Shown: positions 26,782 through 36,460, counted from the stretch's first letter. The stretch: 64,000 nt of DNA from an uncultured Cryptobacterium sp. (GCA_958410215.1 CATYOF010000002.1:124001-188000), one strand, 5' to 3'. Translations and numbers: made by a program. Notes: a model not told the origin generated them from the sequence alone.

Positions 26782-28629
26782 CTATTCGGTACCACCTGAG
26801 GTGCTACCACCAGTAGAACTATTTCCGCCCGACTGAGATCCTCCCCCCGTGGTGCTGCCAGAGCCGGTTGTATCACCATCATCGGTATTGTCAGAATTTC
26901 CGCCTGTGGTGTTGGTAGGTTCTTCCTCTGCAGGGCCGTTAGAAATTGTCAGTGTAATAGTGCTGCCAAGCTCTGCGCTTCCTGTTGCACTTTGGCGAAT
27001 AACAGTATTCACTTCGCGGTCATCTTCAATCCACTGAAGGTCAACCGTAAAGCCTGCTGATTCAAGGCGGTCGCGTGCGCTTTCGAAATCTAAACCAACC
27101 ACGTTAGGAACACTTGCGGTTTCGGGACCCTTCGACAAATGGAAGGTAATAGTATCGCCCTTATAGGCAGTGGTGCCTGCTGCGATATCCTGTTCAGCTA
27201 CCTGGTCTTTTTCTACATCATCAGAAAATACCGTATCGCCCTGCTGGCCATTTAAACCATAAGAAGCAAGCGTGCGTTGTGCTTCGTCGGCACTCATGCC
27301 ACGCAAGTCAGGTACGGTAACCTGTTCGGTTCCCTTGGAAACGGTAATGTTAATAGAAGATCCCTTTGCGGCCTGTTCTCCTGCGGCGGGGTCAGTACTT
27401 ACAACACTGCCCGCTTCAACATCGGGGTTGTACACTTCGGTTTCGGTACCGATGGCAAATCCGGCTGACTGTAGTTCACCTCGTGCTTCCGCAATGGGCT
27501 TATTGGAAACATCAGGTACCGCAACCATTTCCTGGTTACCTCCAAGAGCCATAGCGCCGGCGACAATACCGATTACAGCCAGCAGAGCAATTACCACACC
27601 AATTATGACGTTACGCCTACTCTTCTTGCTGCCATCGTTGCCAGCTTCTGCAGCGTACGCTTTATTGACGGTGGTGCGACCCGCACCAGCATCGCCATTC
27701 ACACCCCCAACAGGGTTCATAACGGCAGTTCCATTTGCGGGAGCAACGCCGCCCATAACCTGTGTTTTAAGGCCGCTGATATCATCGCCTAAATTAACAG
27801 GGCGACCAGCCAAATAGTCGTTTAAAACATGACGCATTTCAGAAGCATCCTTGAAGCGACGTTCAGGATCCTTCTCCATGGCCTTCATGATGATAGCTTC
27901 AAGAGCGGGGTCAATATTGGGGTTAATAGTGCTGGGAGGTGCAGGAAGTTCGTTTACCTGCTTTACTGCTACACTTACCGCATCTTGTCCGTCAAAAGGA
28001 AGCTTGCCTGTGGTTGCTTCGTAGAGCACCACACCAAGAGAATAAATATCGCTCGCACCAGTGAGTTCTTTACCCTGTGCCTGTTCCGGAGAAACATAGT
28101 GAGCTGTGCCCAGAACGGTAGCGGTCTGGGAAAGACCTGCATCTCCTGCGCGTGCAATACCAAAGTCCATTACCTTGATGTTGCCATCAGGCTGAATCAT
28201 GATGTTTTGCGGCTTAATGTCGCGGTGAATAATGCCGCCTGCATGAGCAACGGAAAGCGCCTGGGCAACCTGTGAACCAATTTCGGCAGCTTTACGCTGA
28301 TTGATAGCACCGCGTTCCTTGATGGCCGTTTTAAGATCGGTGCCACGAAGGAATTCCATAACAATATAGTACGTTTCGCCATCAAGGCCCCAGTCGTAAA
28401 TACTTACGATGTAAGGGCTTTGCAGGTTTGCAGCCGATGCTGCTTCCTGACGAAAGCGCTTCGTGAACGTAGGGTCTGCGGCGTATTGAGGAAGCATCAC
28501 CTTAACGGCAACCGTACGTCCTAAGACATTGTCCTCTGCACGGTATACCTCGGCCATGCCACCCAAGCCAACCCGTTCGGTTAACTTATAACGGTTATTA
28601 AAGGTTCTGCCAATCATGCTTCCAGCCAC
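26782..28629 (-). CDS. pknB: Ser/Thr protein kinase PknB with PASTA domains
   Basis: A transmembrane Hanks-type kinase, about 615 residues from GTG 28629, which has AAGGGAG 8 nt upstream; the longer frame to 28665 has no such site. Kinase domain: GLGGMAEVYRA (P-loop), VAVKVML (Lys), HRDIKPQNIM (catalytic loop), DFGIAR. A membrane helix near 340-362 leads to three PASTA repeats (about 370-435, 436-505, 505-570), which bind muropeptides or lipid II. The tail is Gly/Ser/Thr-rich. It is last in the fhaA-fhaB-pstP-SEDS/PBP-pknB operon and probably phosphorylates the FHA proteins and division factors. Mycobacteria have pknA beside it; none is here. Confidence 0.95.
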   Translation of the reverse strand: MAGSMIGRTFNNRYKLTERVGLGGMAEVYRAEDNVLGRTVAVKVMLPQYAADPTFTKRFRQEAASAANLQSPYIVSIYDWGLDGETYYIVMEFLRGTDLKTAIKERGAINQRKAAEIGSQVAQALSVAHAGGIIHRDIKPQNIMIQPDGNIKVMDFGIARAGDAGLSQTATVLGTAHYVSPEQAQGKELTGASDIYSLGVVLYEATTGKLPFDGQDAVSVAVKQVNELPAPPSTINPNIDPALEAIIMKAMEKDPERRFKDASEMRHVLNDYLAGRPVNLGDDISGLKTQVMGGVAPANGTAVMNPVGGVNGDAGAGRTTVNKAYAAEAGNDGSKKSRRNVIIGVVIALLAVIGIVAGAMALGGNQEMVAVPDVSNKPIAEARGELQSAGFAIGTETEVYNPDVEAGSVVSTDPAAGEQAAKGSSINITVSKGTEQVTVPDLRGMSADEAQRTLASYGLNGQQGDTVFSDDVEKDQVAEQDIAAGTTAYKGDTITFHLSKGPETASVPNVVGLDFESARDRLESAGFTVDLQWIEDDREVNTVIRQSATGSAELGSTITLTISNGPAEEEPTNTTGGNSDNTDDGDTTGSGSTTGGGSQSGGNSSTGGSTSGGTE

Positions 28630-28836
28630 GTTTATTCTCCCTTTGGATCCATGCTTAACAACCAATTTCTAAGCATATCGCATTCCTTAGTTATCTTTTA
28701 GTTCATCTATAAGCTTCCATGAGCTTTCAAGAAGTTTTATAAACTTTCTTTTATAGCCTTTTTCGAAATTGTTCCGAAGTTGCGACGTTGTAGCGCCCTA
28801 CAAGTCTTGCCCTGCAGTCTTGACGCTCTACACGCT

Positions 28837-31593
28837 CTACAGCCTTCCTTGAACTTGCAGTGCCGTTTCTAGCACGTTTTGCGCACGTCCTGCAGCACCT
28901 CCTGGAAGGTCTTCTCCTGCTTCTTCTAAAACAATAGCTACTACCACCGAGCAGTCTTCGCTGGGGCCCATACCCACAAACCAGCGGTCGTCTTTGGGTT
29001 TGCCTGTTTCAGCGGTACCAGTTTTGCCTGCGATCTGTACTCCATCAACTGCCGCGGCAGTACCGGTTCCGTTATTTACTACGCCTTCAAGCACGGTTTT
29101 CACACGTTCAGCGATAGAGCTTGAACAGGCGGTATAAAGCTGACTTGGTGTGGCACGATAGCTGTTGGCCCCTTCTGCATTGTAGACGCTATCGACCAAA
29201 TAGGGCTGCATTATGACACCATCGTTGGCAATTGCGCACCCAACTAATGCCATTTGAAGAACTGATGCCTGAGGACCAGCGGGGCTTTCGTGTTCGCCTA
29301 CTGGTTCACCAGCGGCTGCCCAGGCGGTTTCCCACTCAGTCATTTCATTCGGGTCAGGCATAAGGGAAGTAGCTAAAGGTAAATCAAACGAAATGTTTTG
29401 GTTGAAGCCAAATTTTTCGGAAGAGCTTACCAACCCTTCGGAGCCAATTTCGGTTCCCAATTGAGCAAATACGGTATTTGCCGAAAGCTCCGTTGCCCGC
29501 TCAAGCGTGATATCGCCATAGGAAGCTTCGTTGAAGTTGGTTACTTCGCCGCCACCAATTTCTAGCTTAGAGGGTGCGGAATACACGCTTTGTTCAGTGG
29601 CAACATTGTTTTCCAGTGCAGTGGTAAGGGAAACAATCTTAAAGGTGGAACCTGGCGAATACAGTGCCTGAGTTGCACGATTATAGAGCGCCGAAGAATC
29701 GCCGCCGTTTGAAAGGATGTTTTCTATATCTCCCGCATCGTAAGTAGGCGAAGATGCCAAGGCAAGTACTGCTCCTGTTTCGGGATCGATAACCACGCAG
29801 GCACCCTTATAGCCCTCAAGCGCATCCTGTGCTGCTTCCTGAATAGAGGAATTAAGGGTTAGTTTTACATCATTGCCTGCGGTGTTGTTACCAGTTGCAG
29901 AATTGAGAACGTCAATCCACGAAGCATAGTTACTTGAACCCTTTAAGGCATCGTTTTCGGAGGCTTCAATTCCTGAAGTGCCATAGGTGTCTGATGCGTA
30001 ACCCACTACATGGGAAGCAAGATCGCCTGCGGGGTATTCGCGTTTATAGGTGCCATCTTCCTGTAAAACCGATTGCGCTAAAACAACGTTATCGTAGGTA
30101 GAAATAGTTCCCCGTTCGGTTTCGGATTCTTTTGCGATGGTGTGGTTGTTGATGGGCATGTTTTGGTAATAATCTGCCTGAATAACCATGATCAAGGTAA
30201 GATTTGCTACCAGCAGAGCGAACATAACAGAAAAGACCATCATGGTTCCCGTAAGGCGCTTGCCCAAGGAAACACGGCCCAGAGCGCCGTTCATGGAAAT
30301 GGCACCAGTGCCTGAAGTTATTTCGGTTCCAATGCCAGTACCCTGATCGCTTGCCCTCATCAAAAAGCCTACAATCATGAAGCTTGCCAAAAGCGATGAT
30401 CCACCTTGGCTTACAAAAGGAAGCGTTAAGCCCGTAAGCGGAATGAACCGGGTAACACCGCCTACGATAATGAAGGCCTGCAAAATGATGATGGCGGTAA
30501 AGCCAAGCGCCATAAATGAACTTACGTCGGATTTGGCGCGAACAGAAATCAAAATACCACGGATAGCGAAGCATAAATACAAAAGCAAAAGTCCTGCAGC
30601 ACCTAAAAGGCCAGCTTCTTCGGCGATGGCCGAAAAGATGAAGTCCGATTCCACGATAGGAATTTGATCGGCAAGACCATTGCCAATACCTACGCCGAAC
30701 AGCCCGCCATCAGCGATGGAGAAAATGGACTGCACCAGCTGATAGCCGTTTCCTGAAGGATCGGCAAAGGGGTTTAGCCATGTATCAACACGAATTTGTA
30801 CGTGAGAGAATAAGAAATAGGCGGCAACCAAGCCAAAGGCAATCAATACAAAACTGATTACAATGTAAGCTTTGCGGCCGGTTGCTACATAGAGCATGGT
30901 TAAGAACACGAAGAACAAAACCAGGGCCGAACCCAAGTCGCGTTCAAACACAATAACCAAAAGAGCAATGGCCCACATAATCAAAACGGGGACAAGCGCG
31001 CGCAAATCAGGCATCTTGAAAGGCCCAATACGGTGCGTAAACACCGAAAGCATTTCCCTGTTTTGGGCAAGGTAGGCAGCTAAGAAAATTACAATACAAA
31101 TTTTTGCCAATTCACCTGGCTGGAAGGAAAAGCCACCAATAGAAAGCCAAATACGGCTGCCATAAATTTCGTTACCAATAACTGGCAAAAGCGGAGAAAC
31201 GAGCAATAAAATGCCAGCAATCATAATGGTGTACTTGTAATTGCCCAGTTTATCTAAGTTCCTTATAAAAATAAGGATGAGAATCATAAATACGACGCCT
31301 AAGAAGAGCCAACCAACTTGGCGAAGAGCCAGGTCGGGTGCAAGGCGCGTAATGAAGGCAATCCCAATGCCTGAAAGAGCAAATGATATGGGCAGAATGG
31401 CGGGATCGGCACCAGGGGCTAATTTGCGAATAGCAAGGTGAGCTACCACAAACGTAGCAAACATACCCAAAGGAACCGTAAGGTTATCAAGTGTTACGCC
31501 GCCTTCTTGATTAAGCGCCACCATTGCAAAAAGCAGAATAACCAGGGGTGCCGCCACACAAAGAAGAAGCAGTTCGTTGTTTCTTCTGGTCAT
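28837..31593 (-). CDS. SEDS glycosyltransferase fused to class B PBP (RodA/FtsW::PbpA)
   Basis: 918 residues in one frame. The first part (about 1-430) is a SEDS polymerase with about ten membrane helices; FERDLGSALV carries the catalytic Asp near residue 218, and GLTLPFVSQGGSSLLA is the FtsW/RodA signature. A further membrane helix (about 450-470) begins the second part, a PbpA-like class B PBP with RGTISTYDNVVLA, then the transpeptidase motifs STFK (near 647), SAN (near 704) and KTG (near 857). All catalytic residues are kept in both halves. In most actinobacteria rodA and pbpA are adjacent separate genes at this spot; here they are one protein. No frameshift is needed to read it. Confidence 0.95.
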   Translation of the reverse strand: MTRRNNELLLLCVAAPLVILLFAMVALNQEGGVTLDNLTVPLGMFATFVVAHLAIRKLAPGADPAILPISFALSGIGIAFITRLAPDLALRQVGWLFLGVVFMILILIFIRNLDKLGNYKYTIMIAGILLLVSPLLPVIGNEIYGSRIWLSIGGFSFQPGELAKICIVIFLAAYLAQNREMLSVFTHRIGPFKMPDLRALVPVLIMWAIALLVIVFERDLGSALVLFFVFLTMLYVATGRKAYIVISFVLIAFGLVAAYFLFSHVQIRVDTWLNPFADPSGNGYQLVQSIFSIADGGLFGVGIGNGLADQIPIVESDFIFSAIAEEAGLLGAAGLLLLYLCFAIRGILISVRAKSDVSSFMALGFTAIIILQAFIIVGGVTRFIPLTGLTLPFVSQGGSSLLASFMIVGFLMRASDQGTGIGTEITSGTGAISMNGALGRVSLGKRLTGTMMVFSVMFALLVANLTLIMVIQADYYQNMPINNHTIAKESETERGTISTYDNVVLAQSVLQEDGTYKREYPAGDLASHVVGYASDTYGTSGIEASENDALKGSSNYASWIDVLNSATGNNTAGNDVKLTLNSSIQEAAQDALEGYKGACVVIDPETGAVLALASSPTYDAGDIENILSNGGDSSALYNRATQALYSPGSTFKIVSLTTALENNVATEQSVYSAPSKLEIGGGEVTNFNEASYGDITLERATELSANTVFAQLGTEIGSEGLVSSSEKFGFNQNISFDLPLATSLMPDPNEMTEWETAWAAAGEPVGEHESPAGPQASVLQMALVGCAIANDGVIMQPYLVDSVYNAEGANSYRATPSQLYTACSSSIAERVKTVLEGVVNNGTGTAAAVDGVQIAGKTGTAETGKPKDDRWFVGMGPSEDCSVVVAIVLEEAGEDLPGGAAGRAQNVLETALQVQGRL

Positions 31594-31596
31594 AGG

Positions 31597-32901
31597 CTAG
31601 TCACCACGCTCGGAATTATTGGTGTCAGATTCGTGGGAGTCCGAATTGGCGTTTGTATTGCCTTCGTTTGTGTCATTATTTGAAGTGCTATCCGAAGCGT
31701 TGGGTGTGCCATTGTTGGTTGCATTTGCGCCTGCGTTTGAGGCACTCGCATCACCTTCGTTTGCGCCACTATTGCTTGAGGGATTATCTTCCTGGAAAGC
31801 AATTTCTTGCTGATAGGTAGTAATGAGGTTATTGGCTTCATCAAGGCTACCTACTGCCATGCCTTCTTTAATGCGATTGGCAACACCAGGGTTGAGCTTA
31901 TCCACTTCAACACCCGAGGTATACTCTAGACTCGAGAGTGGCATGCCGAAAAATTCTTCATTAAGACCGCGATATACAGCTACCTTGCCGTCCTGTTCTA
32001 TTAAGTAGGCAGAATTGTTGACGTAGAAATATCCTGCAAATACCGCAGCAGCAAGAGCTAGCAGTAAAACGAATACTATTCCAACAGCAAGGGCTTTCGA
32101 TTTGCGCGCCTGTTTCTTTTCTTTGACTGCTTTAAATCCCTCAACATCAACCACGACAGCGGTGGCGTTGTCGAAGCCGCCTGCGGCAAGTGCCGCTTCT
32201 ACCAGTTGATCGGCGCAAGCTTGGGCCGAGGGTGCTTGACGCATGATGGAGGCAATTTCGTTATCTTCAATCATGCCGCAAATACCATCGGAGCACAGCA
32301 GTAAGCGGTCGCCCGTTTCTACGTTCAGTTCGTAGAGATCGGGCTGCATATGGGGGTCTGATCCAATTGCGCGAGTAATAACCGAGCGATTGGGATGAAC
32401 ACGCGCTTCTGCTTCGGTAAGCTGTCCGGCTTCTATCATGTCTGCCATAAGACTGTGATCGCGGGTGAGCTGCTGAAGCGATCCGTTATGCAGCAAATAA
32501 GCTCGGGAATCGCCCACCTGGGCTATAACCAGGCGTTCTTTATCGAGAATGGCGGCGGTAAGCGTGGTGCCCATTCCTTCGCGGCCTACACCTTGGCTCG
32601 GTGCCTTAATGACGTTAAGGTTTGCAGCCATCACTGCGCGAGCAAGCGCTTCGGCATCAGCAATTTGAGGTGCAAGGTCGTTTAAGGTATTGATAGTAAT
32701 TTCTGAAGCTACTTCGCCTGCTTCATGGCCACCCATGCCATCGGCAACAGCAAAAAGAGGAGGCAATACCGTAAGGCTATCTTCGTTATGTTCGCGCACA
32801 TTGCCAATTTCAGTACGGCTTCCGTAATAGGAAGAAACCACTTCGATCGACGACGGGTTATGGTGCGTTGCTGATGAGTTTTGCGTTGATTGATTGGTCA
32901 T
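31597..32901 (-). CDS. pstP: PP2C-type Ser/Thr phosphatase (PstP)
   Basis: 434 residues. PP2C metal and phosphate motifs: VREHNEDSL, ADGMGGHEAGEVAS, GDSRAYLL, SDGICGMIED and FDNATAVVV. A membrane helix (about 275-297) is followed by an outside domain and an Asn/Ser/Asp/Gly-rich low-complexity end. Reverses PknB phosphorylation. Its ATG overlaps the fhaB stop as TAATG, so translation is coupled; it ends 3 bp before the SEDS/PBP gene. Confidence 0.94.
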   Translation of the reverse strand: MTNQSTQNSSATHHNPSSIEVVSSYYGSRTEIGNVREHNEDSLTVLPPLFAVADGMGGHEAGEVASEITINTLNDLAPQIADAEALARAVMAANLNVIKAPSQGVGREGMGTTLTAAILDKERLVIAQVGDSRAYLLHNGSLQQLTRDHSLMADMIEAGQLTEAEARVHPNRSVITRAIGSDPHMQPDLYELNVETGDRLLLCSDGICGMIEDNEIASIMRQAPSAQACADQLVEAALAAGGFDNATAVVVDVEGFKAVKEKKQARKSKALAVGIVFVLLLALAAAVFAGYFYVNNSAYLIEQDGKVAVYRGLNEEFFGMPLSSLEYTSGVEVDKLNPGVANRIKEGMAVGSLDEANNLITTYQQEIAFQEDNPSSNSGANEGDASASNAGANATNNGTPNASDSTSNNDTNEGNTNANSDSHESDTNNSERGD

Positions 32902-33314
32902 TACTCAAACCTTACTCGCATAATTACATCGCCGATGGTGATGCGATCGCCATTTCGTAGGGCTGTTGGTTCGGAAATATAGTGATTGTTTACTGCTGTG
33001 CCGTTGGTGGAACCCAGATCTTCAATGAATAAGTTTTGTCCCATAAGCACAAAACGAGCATGGCGCGAAGAAACATATTCGGCACCAATAACAATGTCAG
33101 ATCCAGGGCTGCGGCCCACGATGACGGGGCCACGTACGGCAATTTGTACACCGCGAAGTTCCTTGGGGCCCTTTTCTATGGCGACCGTCCACACGTGTTC
33201 TTTTTTGCGCGACCCGCGCACTAAACCAATACCTGTTTTCATGATGGTGAAAAGAAACAGATACAGCAGAACAACAAAAAGAAGTCGGCCTATAAGAAGG
33301 ATGATGTCAATCAC
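32901..33314 (-). CDS. fhaB: FHA-domain membrane protein FhaB
   Basis: 137 residues: one N-terminal membrane helix (about 5-27) and one FHA domain (about 60-137) with VIVGRSPGSDIVI, SSRHARF and DLGSTNGT, the phosphothreonine-binding residues. It is the FhaB/FipA equivalent, which links PknB signalling to division in mycobacteria. Operon position between fhaA and pstP supports the call. Confidence 0.92.
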   Translation of the reverse strand: MIDIILLIGRLLFVVLLYLFLFTIMKTGIGLVRGSRKKEHVWTVAIEKGPKELRGVQIAVRGPVIVGRSPGSDIVIGAEYVSSRHARFVLMGQNLFIEDLGSTNGTAVNNHYISEPTALRNGDRITIGDVIMRVRFE

Positions 33315-33349
33315 GTAAAGAACCTATCGTTAACTACAAAACGTCATTA

Positions 33350-33382
33350 AAACAAGGGTGGGCAACCAATACGCTGCCCACC
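33350..33382 (-). terminator. Terminator or attenuator between fhaA and fhaB
   Basis: Minus strand GGTGGGCA pairs with TGCCCACC over a 10-nt loop, followed by a T-rich run (CTTGTTTT). It lies just past the fhaA stop, inside what looks like one operon, so it may lower expression of the downstream genes. Confidence 0.7.
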
Positions 33383-33388
33383 TGATGT

Positions 33389-34369
33389 TTATTGGAAAGT
33401 GAAAAGGAACGTGGTAGTTCCTACGGTTACGCGATCGCCTTCTTGCAGCATAACTGACGCAATGTGGCGACCATTTACTAACGTACCGTTAGTGGATCCA
33501 AGATCGGCAATACTCCAAGCGTTAGCAGCTTCTTGGCGAATTTCTGCGTGCGTGCGACTTACATTTAAGTCCTCAATGGCAATGTCGCTTGAAAGAGCAC
33601 GTCCCAGTAAAATGCGATCCTTTGTAAGAGGGAAGGATCGATTGGTGGTTAAGTCGATCAAGCGAGGCTGATGAGGCATATGGCGACCGACCATAGCAGG
33701 CTGTGGTGCCATAGCGTCATTGAAGCGAACCGTTTGGTTTCCTGCCGCACCAGCAGCAACGGGGGCAACGGGAGCTACACCACCTGCAGCACCTGCGACA
33801 GGAGGAACTGCGGGCGCAGCGTAATCATCCTCATACATTTGTGGATCTTCGGCCATAACGTCAATGCCTGAACTGGCATAGTTTTGCACGGGAGCTTGCT
33901 GTCCTGCCATAGGGTTTTGTGCGGCAGGCTGTTGCACAGGCGCCTGGCTTTCAAGGCCATAACGGTGCATCTCTTCAGCGCGAAGCTGCGAGACAATAGG
34001 GGCAGAAACCAATTCGGCAACTACTTCGAATTTTCCCGGCTTAAGTTCGTCATCAATAATAAAGCGAACCAAGGGAGCGCCGTCCATGGCGAGTCCCAGT
34101 TCTTGTGCTTTTGCTCGCAAATACGTTTCAGTTTCGCCTGCGAGCGTGGGGTAATATCCAAAAAGTCGTTCATCATCGTCAGGATTTACCAGCACCGTGT
34201 ATAACGTAGGCGCGAATTCTTTGCCAGCGCCAACCATTTTTTCGCGGCGCATTTGCTTTTCGGCCTTTTTTGCTATTTGAACGGGGCTGATGGGGGAATC
34301 AAAGAATTTATCACCCATACCATCGAAGCCGTCTTCTACGCGGCGTTCGAATTTAGAGAAAAACCCCAT
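33389..34369 (-). CDS. fhaA: FHA-domain protein with DUF3662 (FhaA)
   Basis: 326 residues from ATG 34369 (AAGGAG 6 nt upstream; the longer frame to 34456 lacks one). The N-terminal DUF3662 domain (about 1-120) begins MGFFSKFERRVEDGFDGMGD. A Pro/Ala/Gln linker (about 125-240) leads to the FHA domain with RILLGRALSSDIAI, SRTHAEI and DLGSTNGT. In mycobacteria FhaA binds phosphorylated MviN and PknB and tunes peptidoglycan synthesis. First gene of the operon. Confidence 0.93.
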   Translation of the reverse strand: MGFFSKFERRVEDGFDGMGDKFFDSPISPVQIAKKAEKQMRREKMVGAGKEFAPTLYTVLVNPDDDERLFGYYPTLAGETETYLRAKAQELGLAMDGAPLVRFIIDDELKPGKFEVVAELVSAPIVSQLRAEEMHRYGLESQAPVQQPAAQNPMAGQQAPVQNYASSGIDVMAEDPQMYEDDYAAPAVPPVAGAAGGVAPVAPVAAGAAGNQTVRFNDAMAPQPAMVGRHMPHQPRLIDLTTNRSFPLTKDRILLGRALSSDIAIEDLNVSRTHAEIRQEAANAWSIADLGSTNGTLVNGRHIASVMLQEGDRVTVGTTTFLFTFQ

Positions 34370-34623
34370 GTTGTACTCCTTACTGGTGTGTAGTAACGGC
34401 AATATATTCCAACGATCAATCATGCCACAATACGAGCTAATAAGGAAATATTTCACTTGATTGTCACGAGAAAGTTGAATTTTTTGTCACGAAATAAAGG
34501 AAGAATCACGTGTGAACCGTGAAAGAGCTGTGAAGGTGTTAGTAAAGTACGAATAAAGTAAGATTAAATCTTGCGTTTTGTTGCAAGGTGGGATACTCTA
34601 GCTTTCGCACTTTTATTGCATTT

Positions 34624-34710
34624 GCGGGTGTGGCGGAATTGGCAGACGCGTACGGTTCAGGTCCGTATGAGCTCCGGCTCATGAAGGTTCAAGTCCTTTC
34701 ACCCGCACCA
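34624..34710 (+). tRNA. tRNA-Leu (anticodon CAG)
   Basis: Acceptor GCGGGTG/CACCCGC, anticodon stem TACGG/CCGTA with loop TTCAGGT, long variable arm (GAGCTCCGGCTC), T arm GGTTCAAGTCC and encoded CCA. Confidence 0.96.
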
Positions 34711-34720
34711 TTGAACGTTT

Positions 34721-34744
34721 AAGCGCCCTTTGGGGCGCTTTTTT
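34721..34744 (+). terminator. Terminator after tRNA-Leu
   Basis: AAGCGCCC pairs with GGGCGCTT around a short loop, followed directly by a run of T. Confidence 0.92.
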
Positions 34745-34838
34745 GCGTTTCTGGTCACACTTGGGGTCAAACGGGTTCATAATGTGTTCCTAAATTCTAA
34801 AAACAATTCGAAGGTAGCGAATGAAGGAGATCTCCCCC

Positions 34839-36005
34839 ATGAGGCATATTCATTGCTTAAATAACATTTCTAAGCATGGTACCGACCTGCTTGATCCGGA
34901 AAAGTACGCACTTACCGACAGCCTAGAAGATGCTGAAGGCGTTTTGGTTCGCAGTGCAGCAATGCATGACACGCAGTTTCCTGCTGGCTTGCGTGCTATT
35001 GCTCGTGCGGGTGCGGGTGTAAACAATATTCCGCTTGATCGTTGTGCTGAGGAAGGCATTGTTGTTTTTAACACGCCTGGTGCAAATGCAAATGCGGTTA
35101 AGGAAATTGTACTGTGCGCTCTTCTGTTGGGCAGTCGTGGAATTCTTGAAGGCATTGATTGGTGCCGTGAAAACGCAACCGACGAAAATATTGCAAAAAC
35201 CGCCGAAAAGGCAAAGAAGCAGTTTGCTGGTAACGAAATTAAAGGCAAGAAGCTTGGCGTTATTGGCCTGGGCGCGGTAGGTGCTGAAGTTGCTAATGCT
35301 GCGGTTGATTTAGGCATGGACGTTTATGGCTATGATCCCTTTGTTTCCGTAAGCGCTGCTTGGAAAATTTCAAGCCCCGTTCATCATATTACCGACCTGG
35401 CAGATATTTTCCGTACCTGCGATTACATTACTATCCATGTACCTGCGGTAAAAGACACCATTGGCATGGTTGATGCTCACGCCTGTTCTTTGATGAAAGA
35501 AGGTGTGGTGCTGTTGAACTTCTCTCGCGATACCTTGGTAGATTCTGCTGCACTTTCAGTCGTGCTTGATTCGGGTCGTGTGAAGAAATACATTACCGAT
35601 TTTGCAACGCCTGAAGTTATGAAGATGAAGAACACCGTTGTGCTTCCTCATTTGGGTGCTTCCACAACTGAAGCCGAAGATAACTGTGCCATTATGGCTG
35701 TTCGCGAAATGGTAGATTATTTCGAAAATGGCAACATTACCCATTCGGTTAACTATCCTGACTGCGATATGGGTGTTTGCCCTGAAGGTATGACCCGTTT
35801 GGCTATGCTGCATCGCAATGTGCCAAACATGATTGCGCAGATCACCACCATTCTGGGTGAAGATAATGTCAACATCGCTAACCTGATGAATAAGGCTCGT
35901 GGAGAACACGCCTATACGTTGGTAGATTTGGACCAGCCTACATCCGATGAAGCAATGGCTAAGATTCGTGCAATCGACGGAGTTCGCCGCTTGCGCTATA
36001 TCTAA
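34839..36005 (+). CDS. serA: D-3-phosphoglycerate dehydrogenase
   Basis: 388 residues from ATG 34839, which has AGGAG 8 nt upstream; the earlier ATG at 34821 is where that site lies. SerA opens serine synthesis by oxidising 3-phosphoglycerate with NAD. The NAD loop is GVIGLGAVGAEVA; catalytic Arg in LNFSRDTLV, Glu in the TPEV stretch and His in VLPHLGASTTEAE. The C-terminus (about 310-388) is an ACT-type regulatory domain. A short single-ACT form, unlike the longer mycobacterial enzyme. serB and serC are not in the window. Confidence 0.92.
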   Translation: MRHIHCLNNISKHGTDLLDPEKYALTDSLEDAEGVLVRSAAMHDTQFPAGLRAIARAGAGVNNIPLDRCAEEGIVVFNTPGANANAVKEIVLCALLLGSRGILEGIDWCRENATDENIAKTAEKAKKQFAGNEIKGKKLGVIGLGAVGAEVANAAVDLGMDVYGYDPFVSVSAAWKISSPVHHITDLADIFRTCDYITIHVPAVKDTIGMVDAHACSLMKEGVVLLNFSRDTLVDSAALSVVLDSGRVKKYITDFATPEVMKMKNTVVLPHLGASTTEAEDNCAIMAVREMVDYFENGNITHSVNYPDCDMGVCPEGMTRLAMLHRNVPNMIAQITTILGEDNVNIANLMNKARGEHAYTLVDLDQPTSDEAMAKIRAIDGVRRLRYI

Positions 36006-36087
36006 AACGCTTCTTTCGAGTGCCAAGTCCATCTAGTTTGCATTCACAATCAAGCTTCGCTATTTCAGGCACGAACAAAACAAATTA

Positions 36088-36170
36088 AGCACGGCAACTA
36101 AATGCTTCAACGCATGTTTTTCTGGTCCCAGAAATTATTGCTTGAACACCAGGGGCCGTGCTCTTTTTTT
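36088..36170 (+). terminator. Large stem-loop terminator after serA
   Basis: AGCACGGC (36088-36095) pairs with GCCGTGCT (36155-36162) and is followed by TTTTTTT. The 59-nt loop has an inner CTGGT/ACCAG stem. Such a size is larger than a plain terminator and might be the end of a small RNA. Confidence 0.7.
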
Positions 36171-36239
36171 ATTGTTTTGTTCTTAGCCTGGCTCAGCAGA
36201 TGCTTGTGTCTACAAACTAGGTGGACTTAAGGCACAGCG

Positions 36240-36443
36240 ATGGAAAGAGGTTTAGATAAAGCGCAAGCTAAGGTTTTTATAAAAGATTGCGATAGGGCTT
36301 GCTTTGTTTTCCGAGAAGCTATTTCTGAGTGCCGCATTTTAAAAACACACACAAAAGCGCGGCCACAGATTAGCAAGCATATTCATTGGGATTTGATGAA
36401 CTATGCGTGCGCTATCTTAGCCGCGCTCTTAGTGTTTTTATAA
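36240..36443 (+). CDS. Doubtful small ORF
   Basis: 67 codons, ATG with AAGG 9 nt upstream, ending in a hydrophobic stretch (CAILAALLVFL). It is Cys-containing and basic, with no family I recognise. GCGCGGC and GCCGCGC inside it could form a long-range stem. It may be chance; it lies in the gap between serA and rnhA, which otherwise holds only the stem-loop at 36088. Confidence 0.2.
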   Translation: MERGLDKAQAKVFIKDCDRACFVFREAISECRILKTHTKARPQISKHIHWDLMNYACAILAALLVFL

Positions 36444-36460
36444 ATGCGATAAGCACTCAG

